From Adiantum capillus-veneris (taxonomy: Eukaryota; Streptophyta; Polypodiopsida; Polypodiales; Pteridaceae), in the NCBI GenBank assembly GCA_014529385.2, contig CM043967.1:84202278-84266277 (forward strand): DNA of 64,000 nucleotides, written 5' to 3'. Positions within the stretch are counted from its first letter, which is position 1. Each line of letters opens with the position of its first letter. The notes under the pieces are model-generated. The model did not search any database, was not told the origin of the DNA, and saw only the letters and a list, made by a program, of their open reading frames with translations. A program made the position numbers and the translations under genes. This document shows positions 1 through 11,000 of this stretch, piece by piece.

Positions 1-638
1 TTTGGCCATCTGTTTGTGGGTGACAGGCCGAAGAGAAATTCAATCTTGTTCCTAGATTTTCAAAGAGACCTTTCCAGAAAATACTAGTCATTCTAGGATC
101 TCTATCTGACACGATGGATGTTGGTAATCCATGGTGTTTGAAAATCTGTGATATGAAGAGAGTTGCCATTTGGTGTGCCTTAATAGTCTTTTTGACAAGA
201 ATAAAGTGTGCTTGTACTGTTCACTATTGTCCATATTCCCGTATTCCCATGGATAGAGTTGGGTAATCCAAAGATAAAATCCATGGATATACTCTCCCAT
301 GGTGAATTTGGGATAGGCAAATGGCTGGAGTAATCCAGGTTGCTTCCCTCTATCATACTTGGTCTTTGGCATACTACACATTTTGAAAGATACTCTGTCC
401 ACTTTCATGTTAGGCCAATAGAAGTACGTTCCCACTCCTTGGAGAGTAGGTTGAATGCCTCTATGCCCTGCACAGGGAGGAGCATGGGTTCATACATGAC
501 TTTCTCACAAAGAGAGTGGGTAACACATAGCTTATTTCCGTGGAGAAGATAACCATCCTGCAAGGTGAATGGTTCCTCTTTCTTCCCCAAAGCAAGGGCT
601 GACATTATCTCTATAGTCAGGGTCAGTAGCATACTCAT
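1..638 (-). pseudogene. gypsy integrase fragment (H2C2 zinc-binding region plus start of core)
   Basis: Broken minus-strand reading frames match the gypsy integrase N-terminus: an H2C2-like segment around 405-620 (residues such as YEPMLLPVQG, followed by YFYWPNMKVD at about 425-400) and then the core up to the window edge. DNA between 1 and 140 is closely similar to 52612-52745, which encodes a clearer integrase core in element B. At least one frame change separates the two parts near 405-435. It would join cDNA to the target DNA in an intact element; here it is a relic. Confidence 0.8.
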
Positions 639-641
639 CTA

Positions 642-1133
642 TCATAGAGTCATCATCCCCTTGTTTTGGAGGTAAGTCCACAGGGATATCATCAATGAGC
701 ACATCTTGGAATCGTTTAGAAAATTAGACAAGTCTAGATCTTCTTGATTCCTACCATTTACATTTGATGAAACATTAGAATCTTTTAGGGACTCTTTGAC
801 AAAAATCATGTACGTAGAAACCGAGCTCTTCATTGATTTATTAAAAGCAACAGGATTTAAAAGTGGTATAGTATGACCAAACTCACTAGCATCTATATAC
901 ATGTTCCTTCCCATGTAGGTGAAGTAGATTCTCCTTTCTGGGAACTTCATGTTGGCAGCCATGCAATCAAACCATGGCGCCCCTAGGATAGCATCCTCAT
1001 GTTGGAGAGGAGAGATTAAAAAGTCTTCTTTGTCGACATAGCTTTGGACATGAAGCCTCAACTTCCCAATCAAGGGAGTAACGGAGGCTTGCTGTCCCTT
1101 GAAAGTTGTGTCAGCTGTTACAATATCTCCCAT
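642..1133 (-). pseudogene. gypsy aspartic protease (retropepsin) domain remnant
   Basis: A 163-codon open stretch contains LRLHVQSYVDKEDFLISP and the ILGAPWF motif, the hydrophobic-hydrophobic-Gly strand near the C-terminal part of gypsy retropepsins. The paralogous stretch in element B is at 54813-55262 and shares ILGAPWF. The usual catalytic D-S/T-G is not in this open frame and must lie upstream, across a frameshift near 1134-1250. After the domain the reading runs through a linker and then abruptly meets integrase-side sequence at about 645-655, the site of the RT/RNase H deletion. Confidence 0.75.
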
Positions 1134-1257
1134 CTAGAAAGCTTGAATGCCCAACTTTGGTGGCCAACTCCATTGATATGAAGTTGTGAGTAGCGCCAGG
1201 GTCAAACAGGATGAAGGCATCATGCTCCCTTACCTTTCCCCAAGCATAGGATCCTTT

Positions 1258-2618
1258 TCAATGAGCATCCTCTTTTGGAGCTTTGATGGTGGAAGCCCTA
1301 AGAGTCTCATTGCTAACATTTTTTTTGGGGCAAGAACGATAGCCATGTCCTTGCTCCCCACACTTAAAACACTTATGGTCCTTGCAAAAAGCTTCAAGCT
1401 CTTCAGGAGAGATTTTGTTTTTGCCTTTGTAAACTCCCTTCTCCTTGGACCGATTGTTGTTGTTGTTGTTGTTGGAAGTGCCTTGGGAAGAATTTTGGGC
1501 ATTGGTTTTTCCCTTTGCATAGTTTTTGTCTTTGTTTTCCATGGGCTTGACATTCTGTCTAGCCCCTTGTTGGAAATTTATGCGTGAAGCAACCATGGTG
1601 TGATGGATTACTTCGGTGATAGAACCAGGCCGTTGAGAGTTGATGTATTTGTCCATCTCTTCAGGTAATCCCGCACATAATTGTGCTTTTTCTCGGTAAA
1701 TATCTTTTGGAAGACAGAGCCTTGAGATGTAAATCCCAAAACTTGTCTACATATTTGTGGATAGACTCACGAGAGAGAAGCTTCAAGCTGCACCATTTTG
1801 TGAGCAATTTGTCCTTTGCATCGTTTGCAAGGAATTGCTTCATGATGGAAACTCGTAGAGTTTTCCATGTCTTTCGGGCATTGACGAGCCAAATTTTGTA
1901 AGTGCATAGCTACATGGTGTAGCTTGGAGGACTCCGTGAAGCCCTCATCTCCAAAGGCCACATCAAATTGTTGGATGAAGGCCAACACTTTGTCGACAAC
2001 ACCAAAGATTCCATCATAGGTAAGAAAAGAGATACTCTTTCCTCCCTCATTGAACTTCTTGAGCTCTTGAGACCTTCGCCATGCAGGGTATGATTTGCGA
2101 TGTCCTCCCTTCTTGTATTCTCTAGGAGAATAGCCACAACTTTTGTTGGAAGAGGAGGAAGGTGAAGAAGAAGGAGAAGAGGATGACCTCTTTCTTCCTT
2201 TGTTTCCTCTCTTCTCTTTTAGAGTGATGAGGCGAAGGACTGTGTGTTGATCTTTTCCTCTTGGGAGGAGTTGGCGATCGTCTAGACCGCCGTCTTTGTG
2301 GAGACACATATTCAGAGGAACTTAAAGTTTCATTGCTTTCTTTCTCTTTGGATTCCTCTTTTTGTATGGGAGAGAGTATTCTTTTGCGAGTCTCTTCAAG
2401 AGGCCTCCTAAGCTCTCTCTCCTCTTCGAGAGGAAGGAAAATCCCATAAGTGCAAAGTTGTTGAGTAACTTCGGCTTGCAAAGCAGGGTTGCCCATAGCT
2501 TGCTGCAACCTAGTAAAACACGATAATTGACAAACATGGGGGCATCATCATTAGCACCTTCAGGTGCAAAATCAAAGCTATCAATGTTCATTCTACTCTC
2601 TTGGTTATTGTCATCCAT
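1258..2618 (-). pseudogene. gypsy gag with CCHC zinc knuckle, frameshifted
   Basis: Gag is spread over several minus-strand frames. The C-terminal part (1258-1656) has the nucleic-acid-binding knuckle CFKCGEQGHGYRSC preceded by an Asn-rich tract, itself encoded by a GTT/AAC trinucleotide run at 1457-1471. The middle (1661-2309) holds the capsid-like region and a Ser/Lys/Arg-rich segment. The probable start region lies near 2618, where the frame opens MDDNNQESRMNIDSFDFAP. At least three frame breaks occur. In a live element gag packages the RNA; here it is not translatable as one chain. Confidence 0.75.
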
Positions 2619-3018
2619 GTTAACAAATTTGTGTACTTACTTAGTGTATGCTGTGGAAATTCAAAACCTTAGTTGTTACTCCTCTTAGCCTTTGAAAATT
2701 GGCACTTAAGTATCTACACCCACGGCTCGAAGTGGTTAATTATAGAGAATAGTGGAGTGGGTCTAATATTGCAGAATTTCCAAGGTCTAGTTCCTTTTGA
2801 ACTTCTTATGGCTCAATAATGGTAAAGCCGTAGGCAAGTAAAAAAAGACCCATTATGAAGTCCAAAGCTCCTGAGGTGTGAACCATATCCCACATAGTGG
2901 GCTCAACAAAATCGATAATAGATCCCAATCCCACTTACCCTAATATAATTAACAAAATAAACCATTTATAGGCTACTTAAGGACCTCTCTTCTTAAGCAA
3001 GAAAAGAGAAACCAAATT

Positions 3019-3030
3019 CTCTGATACCAA
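3019..3030 (-). other. primer-binding site, element A
   Basis: The plus strand reads ctctgataccaa, so the minus strand reads ttggtatcagag, complementary to the 3' end of initiator-Met tRNA. It lies immediately inside the LTR, as expected for a minus-strand element. Confidence 0.85.
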
Positions 3031-4626
3031 TGCAATGGAAATGGCCTATTAACTTTGAGAGTAGCGGAGATTAGAGAAGTACTTTTATGAAATTACTTTG
3101 TGAGCATAGTGGGTGACCTTTATTGATGGTAGCAACATAAACATAGCACTTAGTTAACTTGGAATAACCAATAATTTTGCAAGAGAGAAATTTAGAGAAT
3201 ATGACAACAGTTGAGGACCATATTTATGTGGAACCGGTCCCCCCTCCAATAGGAATTTGTATTATAGTTTCTCCCATCAAGAGAGACTTGTTACAATACA
3301 ATCTTTGTGTTCCTTGTGACCTAGGTGATGCAATGAAGATGGAAACCTTCATGCATCATGAGCATAACATAAAATTTGTGAAAAGCATTAACTATCCCAA
3401 GCCTCAGTCCCAAGACCTCAAACACCTTCGAAGGTGGAGAGAGCTAACAGGGAATGAGGGTAGGGAAGAGGAAGAAGAACATTTCATAGGAGAAAGAATT
3501 AGTTCCTTACTTATCATCACTCTTCTTGCTAGCATGCATAATAGCATAGTAATGAAGATGGAGAAGATGGCAAGCTTAAGCATTGAAGCATGGCTCTTGA
3601 TTAAATTTGCATTCCATAGCCAAGAGTGTTGGTGTAGGCTCCCAACCTCTCTAATTGCTTGGAGAAGGAGAGGGAGCTCTTGCACTTTGCACAATACACT
3701 ATGAGAGTGTGTGTGTGAGTGTGTGTGGGAGAGTATACCCCTCAAGCAACCCCCTATCTTGCTTTGGTTGACACCCCCCCCCCTTGTAGCTCATGCTTGA
3801 AGCTCATTGGACCCCTCCTGGTCTAGCCAATCACAAGCAAGGGAATATCAAGCAACAAGGGTAGCCTTGGGACAAGTGTCTCCCTTTCCCCTTTCAGAGA
3901 GAGGACTTGATAAATGCTATTAAAAAAATTTACATCCACCAAATTATCATTGGAGCCCTTGGAAGGCCAACAAATAGGCTTTAGGCACACCATGAGGGTA
4001 ACCTAGCTAGGGGCTTGACATGTGTCCTACTTTCCTCTTGGGCAAGGGGTGCCCTTTGGGAGAGAGAGTGGTCAATCAACCACCCCCCCTTCTTGCATGG
4101 CTCGCCCCCTCCTTGTAGGGATTTGGTTTGACTTTTGTGACACCTCAAGCCCCTCAACCTTGGGCCCATTTCTCACCACAAGCTTGGCCCTTAAGCCCCT
4201 CAAGATTGGGCTAGGTTCCCACCTCAAGTACAGATTTAGCATCTCAAGCACCTCAAGCATCTCAATCATCAAGCACTTCAAGCATCTCAAGCATCTCAGT
4301 TATCAGGCATGACAAGCACCTCAAGCTTGGGTCGGGTTCCCACCTCAAGCACAGCCCTAGCTTACCTAAGGTCAAAGGACTTTTAACACTAACTATTGGA
4401 GGTCTTCAATGAAGCTAATCCTAAGGTCTTTAAGCTCCATTGGTTAGGCTTGCTCTTTGGCAGACCATCTCTCATTTGGGCCCCTTTACCATTGGCCCCA
4501 TGTTGAAATAGATATATAAGCACATGTCTATATCCTAATCCTTGTTCCCATTTATTCTCCCACATTAAATGATCAGTTTGATATGAGAAAATCATTTGGG
4601 CTGGTTAGATATTAGATTTCATGACA
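3031..4626 (-). repeat. 5' LTR of gypsy element A (~1.6 kb)
   Basis: Bounded by TG next to the PBS and by ...atgaca at 4621-4626. The right boundary was set by comparing three copies (4626, 22989, 57480), which all end in atgaca. It contains a C10 run at 3774-3783, a GT-rich tract at 3708-3728 and, at about 4230-4310, a degenerate ~10-bp minisatellite of 'catctcaag' units. The portion from 3466 onward recurs at 21583-22989, and a diverged full copy is 55942-57480. The exact left base is less certain because the start differs from the element B LTR. Confidence 0.78.
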
Positions 4627-6218
4627 TAGCAGCTTAAGTTCAATAGCATCGTAATGAACTTTAAAAACTTCTTACAAACATCAATAGAGAAATTGGGGTG
4701 TTCTATAATATTTTCTTTATTAGGAGAGACATCCTTGCCTAATTAATTAGAAAAGCCAAGCGTGCGAGTACATCACATAAGCATAAAGTGAGAGAAGGGA
4801 TCCCACAAAGGAAAAAGAGAGATTTTACTAAAACATGGCATCATGGCATTTGCCAACGTGTTTCGACTTATTGAGTCTCATCAGGGCATTCCATGAATAC
4901 AAAAAATTCTCTCTTTAGGTTTTTGGTTTTATAAGCACTTTTGGAGGGAAAAAATCTAAGAATTTTGAAGGGAAATGTGGGTAGCTGGGCATTCATTGGG
5001 CTTGAGTACAGCTTCAAGAGTTTAAATGGTGATGGATGTAGACTAAGAAATAGATTGGCTTTGTTGGGCATTCATTGGGCTTGTGTACAACTTTAAGAGT
5101 TTAAAATGGTGATGGGTGTATACCAAAAAAGATTGGCTTTCTCTAGTTGAGCATTAAATGGGCTTGTGTACAACTTCATGGTGATGGATGAATACCAAGA
5201 AATAGACTGGCTTTGTTGGAAGTCAGTGTAATTCCTTGGGAGTGGAAATTTTTAAGGTGTTAACTTTTGGTGATCTTTAGAGATATTGCATAAAGTGGTA
5301 CCAATGGCTAGGGGGTTTCATGAAGCACTAGAATCCTTGATAACAGTCAAAAAATTAGATTTCTCCAAGAGATTTTGTCATAAACCCTCCTTTGTTATAC
5401 AAGATTGAAGTCTTGAGCTATGCAGCGATGAATTTGATGTACATGGCTAGCTTAGGTTAAGGTTTGGGCCCAGAGTGTGGTGGAAGGTTAGGTTGAGGTT
5501 TGGGCCAAGAGTCTGGTGGAGGCAAACGTTTAGCTTAAAAGAAGCTTGGGGTTATGGGGGCAAGGTTAACTTTGCTTAGGATTAGATTTTTTATGACGGC
5601 AAGGCTATCTTAGTACCAGTCACCAACTTGGCGAGGCAAAAAGCGATGACAAACTATAAAATTGGTGTGATTTACCATAGGCTAAACTGATAAATGAACT
5701 TGGAAGGGTTGCGTCTCCATCGAATGCATGTGGACTTGGAAGGGTTGTATCTCCATTGGATGTATGTGGAGACTTACAAATTACAATTTAGTACAATTGT
5801 AAGGTGGGGTGCAAGTCTGTGTCAGTAGGTTGTGAACTATGTCCTGCGAGTGGATAGTTAAGTAAACAGAGGCTGGTTATGATAATAACACTGTATCCAA
5901 CTAGGTGCAAATAAAAAGCACGTAGAGGCATTTTTAAGATAGGTTAAGGTATGCATGGTTTTAAGACAACCAAAAAGGGGCAAGGTTTAATATGGTTTTA
6001 GCATTAGAGTTTTATGAGGTCATGTTCAACTTAGTTCTAGGTCACCAACTAGGCCAGGCAAAGACCGGGGAATGTACAAGGTGGAAAAGTGGAATTAACT
6101 TTCAAGGTAAAGTCAAGGATGATTAAAGTTGTGGGTTATAACATACAAGGAAGGTGGGGTCAAGGCACATAAATCTATTAATTTTAGCAAGGTGCAGATG
6201 TACAAGATGAAGGGATAA
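4627..6218. repeat. block B: duplicated non-coding repeat region, copy 1
   Basis: No gene is visible. 4745-6075 is repeated nearly base for base at 17272-18544. 4627-4740, the flank of LTR A, is repeated at 22990-23107. Inside, the motif family 'ggggcaaggtt...ttagg/agcattagag...caccaac(t)' occurs near 5556 and again near 5977, giving a degenerate period of about 420 bp, so the region looks like an old tandem or satellite array. It ends at the GATAA target site where the copia element entered. Confidence 0.75.
4987..5219. repeat. three-unit ~80-bp minisatellite
   Basis: Units starting near 4987, 5066 and 5149 each carry 'attgggcttg(a/t)gtaca', 'atggtgatgg(a/g)tg' and 'agattggctt'. Periods are about 79 and 83 bp. 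The same triplet is present in the block B copy at about 17518-17741. Confidence 0.8.
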
Positions 6219-6445
6219 TGTTACCATATACATGTGGTAGTGATATGTGTGAACACACTAGGACTGCCAGGGCATTTTTTCCCTCTTTAGGAGGTTTTTT
6301 CCCCGGAGCATTGTATATACGCCCATCACTCTAGGGCTATCTATCTTTCCATTGCATACTAAGTAACACACTCTCTATTGTGTGCCTTGAGCTTCCTTCG
6401 TCTTCTTCAAGCTGTGTCAGTTTCTCTGCAATTCTAATTCCAACA
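6219..6445 (+). repeat. 5' LTR of outer copia
   Basis: Starts tgttaccatatac and ends ...ccaaca. It is 227 bp and aligns along its length with 16752-16975 and, in reverse, with 30663-30864. 'tatata' at 6315-6320 may be the promoter TATA element of the LTR; that is inference. Confidence 0.93.
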
Positions 6446-6446
6446 A

Positions 6447-6459
6447 TTGGTATCAAAGC
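6447..6459 (+). other. primer-binding site, outer copia
   Basis: ttggtatcaaagc begins two bases after the LTR. It matches the initiator-Met tRNA complement with one change (tcaaagc for tcagagc). Confidence 0.85.
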
Positions 6460-6805
6460 AGGTTGCGTCCTCCCGGGCTTAGTCGCCAGCTGCTCAAGCA
6501 CACGCCTGCTCACTTTCTCCTATTTCAGTGAGCTTTGGCAAGCGTTCGCAGGTCGACAAAAATTTCAAGCGAGTTTGTAGAGCTCAGTCTGCTCTTTTTT
6601 TTTTCGGGCTCATTTCGGCCTCCATTTCCACTACAGGCAGTACTGCACATACTATTTTATCATTTTGTGCAAAATTTTTGTCAGTTTCGTTTTTTGCATA
6701 ACAAGTGCCTGATAGTCTTCTATGGTGTGTGCTATATAGCACGTGTTATTCCCGCTCTATTTCTCCTATTGTCGGGCAGTTTTCACATCAGTTGCAACAT
6801 TTACC

Positions 6806-7560
6806 ATGGCTGACAACAACACAGATGTGTTCAAGATGTTTGGTGTTGAGGACAGGTTGGATGGGGACAAGTACCCTATGTGGGCTTATACGATGCAACA
6901 TGTTCTTGGGTCAAAAGGCGTCTAGAACATTGTGCAGGGCATTGATGTACGTCCTGGTTCTGAGGATGTAGGTGATGTTGAGGATGTTGCAGATCTGGCT
7001 GCAAGGATTGTTGCTATTAGAGTTGTTTTGCCTACGGCAGAACAAGCTCGTTGGCATGTAAAGGATGCACAGGCTCATGCATTGAATGCGTTTTCTGTGA
7101 AGCGCACCATTGTTCCTCACATTCGTTCAGCAAAATTTGCAAAACAGGCTTGGGATATTCTAGCAGGTCTTTATGCAAGCCGCAATGAGGTTGAAATTTC
7201 TTTGCTGCGTAAATTGCTGTGCTGCGTAAAGAGCTGGAGTCGAAGATTATGCATGAGGAAGATGATATGGACACTTTCCTTGCTGGTGTCAAGGATATCA
7301 ATGAGCAACTTATTTCTGCAGGTGAAGTCATTTCAGACAGTTCCCTTGTGCAGACTGTTCTTGATGCCTTACCAGATTCCTACCAGCCTTTTGTTAGTAC
7401 TTGGAGACTGATGACCCAAGGAAATCCTGAAGTTGTCAAGTTTGATGCATTATGCACATTGCTGTTGCAAGAGTCACTTTCCAGGAAAAACAGAACTAGA
7501 CAGTGTGCAGTTGAACAGGCTTTTATTGCTTCTCAAAGAAAGGGTGGTAACAGCAATGCG
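6806..7560 (+). pseudogene. outer copia gag, 5' part (interrupted by insertion)
   Basis: ATG at 6806 opens MADNNTDVFKMFGVEDRLDG, a typical copia gag start ('F.G..Y..W' follows as DKYPMWAYTM). An in-frame TAG occurs at about 6923. Gag homology continues in other frames as QARWHVKDAQAHALNAF... (about 7040-7200) and MHEEDDMDTFLAGVKDINEQ... to 7560 (UBN2-type gag). The reading is cut at 7560 by the inserted copia and resumes at 13247 with Ser/Ala-rich residues and the zinc knuckle. No intact protein is possible. Confidence 0.85.
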
Positions 7561-7752
7561 TGAAGGAGTACGAGCGAAAGTGCGACGCGAGAGAGAGTGC
7601 GAGAAGAAGAGCACGACGATATGGTGAACTCGCTCTATTGTAATGTGTAGAGCATAGTGAGTTCTTATTAGGTTTTTACAAAAGAATATGTGTACATACC
7701 TGGCGGCCCGCCCACTTACCTGGGCGACCACATTGGGCTTTATACCCCAACA
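7561..7752 (-). repeat. extra (outermost) 3' LTR of nested copia
   Basis: Full-length 192-bp LTR, tgaagg...ccaaca on the plus strand. It differs from 7765-7956 at three positions by eye. It abuts target-duplication copy ATGCG at 7556-7560. The 12 bp that follow (7753-7764, actggtatcagt) resemble a primer-binding site. Confidence 0.93.
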
Positions 7753-7764
7753 ACTGGTATCAGT

Positions 7765-7956
7765 TGAAGGAGTACGAGCGGAAGTGCGACGCGAGAGAGA
7801 GTGCGAGAAGAAGAGCACGACGATATGGTGAACTCGCTCTACTGTAATGTGTAGAGCATAGTGAGTTCTTATTAGGTTTTTACAAAAGAATATGTGTACA
7901 TACCTGGCGGCCCGCCCACTTACTTGGGCGACCACATTGGGCTTTATACCCCAACA
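7765..7956 (-). repeat. 3' LTR of nested copia (inner of tandem pair)
   Basis: 192 bp, followed on the right by tctcccactt, which on the element strand is a purine tract (aagtgggaga) serving as polypurine tract. This is the LTR in normal position relative to pol. Confidence 0.93.
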
Positions 7957-8045
7957 ATCTCCCACTTAAAGTCCAATGTGGTACTTTAAGTGTGAGAGAA
8001 GCTACTATACAAGCTAATATACAAGAGATGTAGAGAAGTGATGTA

Positions 8046-11000
8046 CTACCCTACACCTATCTGCTTGCGAAAATGCACAAAGCTCTCTGAGGGAAGTCCT
8101 TTTGTAAGTAGATTAGTAGGATTTTCAGTGGTGTGAACTTTGACAAGCTAAAGTTGCTTATCCTCGAGCATTTCCTTGATGAAATGATACTTCACATCCA
8201 CATGCTTTGTCTTTGAGTGATAAACTGGATTGCGAGCCAATTGTATAGCACTTTGACTATCACAATATAACACAGGCATCTCTTCTTTGATTCCCAAATC
8301 TGTTACTAGTCGATTAAGCCAAATTGATTCTTTGCATGCCTCTGATGCTGCAACATATTCAGCCTCTATAGTAGACTGAGTAACACAATCTTGCAATCTA
8401 GAACGCCATGATACTGCTCCACCAGCCAATGTAAAGACATACCCTGACTTAGACCTTCGGTTGTCTAAGTCACCTGCATAATCTGAGTCTGTAAAACCCT
8501 TTACACTTAGCTCCTGACTCCCATAGCATATACGCATACTCTTTGTAGCTTTCAGGTATCTCAATATTCCTTTCACTGCCTCCCAATGTTTCTTGCCTGG
8601 GTTTGACATGTATCGACTTACTACTCCCACTGCAAATGCAATGTCTGGGCGAGTAGCAATCATTGCATACATTAAACTACCCACTGCAGACGCATATGGA
8701 ATCTTATCCATTTCAGCATGTTCTTCCTCAGACACAGGACAATCTTGTTTGCTAAGTTTCACATATGGTGGCAATGGAACACTCAGTGCCTTTCCCTTCT
8801 CCATATTGAAACGTTGCAAAACCTTGTCAATATACTCTGTTTGAGATAACCAAATCAACTTCTTTGATCTGTCTCTCTCAATGCGCATACCAAGTATATG
8901 ACTTGCCTCACCCATGTCTTTCATGTCAAACGATTTTTCCATCTTTGACTTCAAAGCTGAAATTTCTTCCAAGTGCTTGCCAGCAATCAACATGTCATCC
9001 ACATACAAAATAAGGATCAGCCAACTGCCATCCTTAGCCTTCTTTGTATATAGACAGTGATCGAACTCACTACGTTTGTAGCCTTGAGAAAGCATAAACT
9101 TGTGGAATTTATGGTACCATGCCCTCGGTGATTGTTTTAAGCCATAAAGACTCTTTAACAACTGGCATACCCAATCTTCCTTGCCTTTCTCAACAAACCC
9201 TTCTGGCTGCTGCATGTAAATTTCCACATCTAAATCACCATGCAAGAACACTGTCTTGACATCCATTTGGTGCAACACCAAATCAATGCCTTGTTCTTGC
9301 TTAAAGCCCTTGGCAACAAGCCTTGCTTTGTACTTTGGATGACTATCATGAGCGGTGATCTTATACCTGTAAACCCATTTACAAGGTAGAGCCTTTTTGC
9401 CCCGTGGTAATTTAACTAGCTTCCATGTCTTGTTTTTATGCAGAGCTGTCATCTCTGACTGCATGGCCAATTGCCAATTCCCAGAGTCCTTCATTTGCAC
9501 TGCTTCCTTGTAACATGAAGGCTCATTGCAATCAGTCAATATGACATAGTTCATAGATGGAACAAACCTATCAGGAGGTCACGTGACACGTCCAGATCTA
9601 CGCACAATAGGTGGCTCAGGCTCAGCCACAACCTGTGGTTCCACTCTATCCTGTCCTTGCTCCTCTTGAGCCCTGACATTTTGTCTTGCACGTGCAGGTC
9701 CATCTTCTTGGAAGACAACTCTTCTAATCTCCTCAACCCTCTCTGGTTTAGAATGATATTTGGATTCATTAAAGTGAACATCATTGCTGCGGACAACCTT
9801 TCTGGATTCGGGATCCCAAAGTCTGTACCCCATCTCACCAGAATTACCATAGCCTAGAAAGATGCACTTTCTACTCTTTGGCTCAAGTTTGTTCCTAAAT
9901 TCTTTTGGAACGTGAGTATATGCCTCACAGCCAAAGACTCTAAGATGCTTGTATGAGGGCATTTTGCCTGACCATACCATCTCTGGCACTGAATCCTTCA
10001 GCAAAACCTTGCTAGGAGATCTATTTACAAGATGAACAGCTGTTGATACAGCTTCAGCCCAAAACCCATTTGGCAGCTGTGCATTAGACAACATACTTCT
10101 AACCTTCTCTTGTATGGTCCTATTCATCCTCTCAGCAACACCATTTTGAGGAGGATTGTAAGGAGCAGTAAGTTCACGTTTTATACCTTTTGACTCACAA
10201 AAGTCCTGAAAGGCCTTTGAAACATACTCTCCACCATTGTCAGTGCATAAGCATTTAAGCTTCTTGCCACTCTGATTCTCCACAAGTGTCACAAACGTTT
10301 TGAAAACACTAAACGCTTCATCCTTGTGCTTGAGAAAGTAAACCCATACTTTCCTCGAGTAATCATCTATAAATGTCATAAAGTAAGAAGCTCCCCCTAG
10401 AGATAGGTTAGGCATAGGTCCACACAAATCACTATGAGCAAGTGCCAACTGTGTATCTCTTCTACTGCTTCTATGCTTATGTGGCTGTTGTGTTTGCTTA
10501 CCATACAGACAATGTTCACAGAATTCAAAATCATTAAATGAAAAGCCAGGCAAATAACCAGTAAGAAACAAGATTTCCATTCCCTTCTTGGACATATGTC
10601 CTAACCGGCTATGCCACAAAGAAACGTTCAACTGCTCGGTTACATTGATTACATTTTTAGAGACATTTGATACATAAATCATGTAAAGTCCTCCAGACTT
10701 TACTCCATGTGCTACTGTCATAGAACCCTTGGATATCTTCCACATGTTCTGTCCAAAAGTGGTGACGTAGCCAGCATCATCAAGTAAACCTGTGCTGATC
10801 AAGCTCTTTGTAATTGCGGGAACATGTCTCACATTCTTCAGTGTGAAAGAAGAGCCATTCTGAAACTTCAATTGAACATCTCCAACACCTAAGATCTCAC
10901 ATGTCTGCCCATTGCCTAGCCGAACATGATCTTTAGTGGTCACATAAGAGGTAAACCACTCCTTGTTTGGAGACACATGAAGTGATGCCCCTGAGTCTAT

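Larger units (their letters stand above)
1..4626 (-). mobile_element. Ty3/gypsy LTR retrotransposon A (partial, cut by window edge)
   Basis: Reading on the minus strand from the right: one long LTR, an initiator-Met tRNA primer-binding site, gag with a zinc knuckle, a retropepsin domain, then directly the integrase zinc-binding and core regions. The PR-before-integrase order with a ~1.6 kb LTR fits Ty3/gypsy. Reverse transcriptase and RNase H, expected between protease and integrase, are missing. The related element at 52205-57480 still has them. Many frameshifts and stops make it non-functional. The 3' LTR lies beyond base 1, so no target duplication can be tested. Confidence 0.88.

Noticed and set aside
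3404-3745. ORFs in the gypsy LTR (3177-3704 plus, 3404-3745 minus)
   Set aside because: Located within the LTR and not conserved as a frame between LTR copies.
4022-4312. Plus-strand ORF shared by 4022-4312 and 22139-22420
   Set aside because: Conserved only because the LTR segment is duplicated; within LTR, no motif.
7753-7764. A second genuine PBS between the tandem LTRs
   Set aside because: The match to the PBS is on the plus strand, opposite to the element; on the minus strand it has two mismatches. Kept only as an observation.
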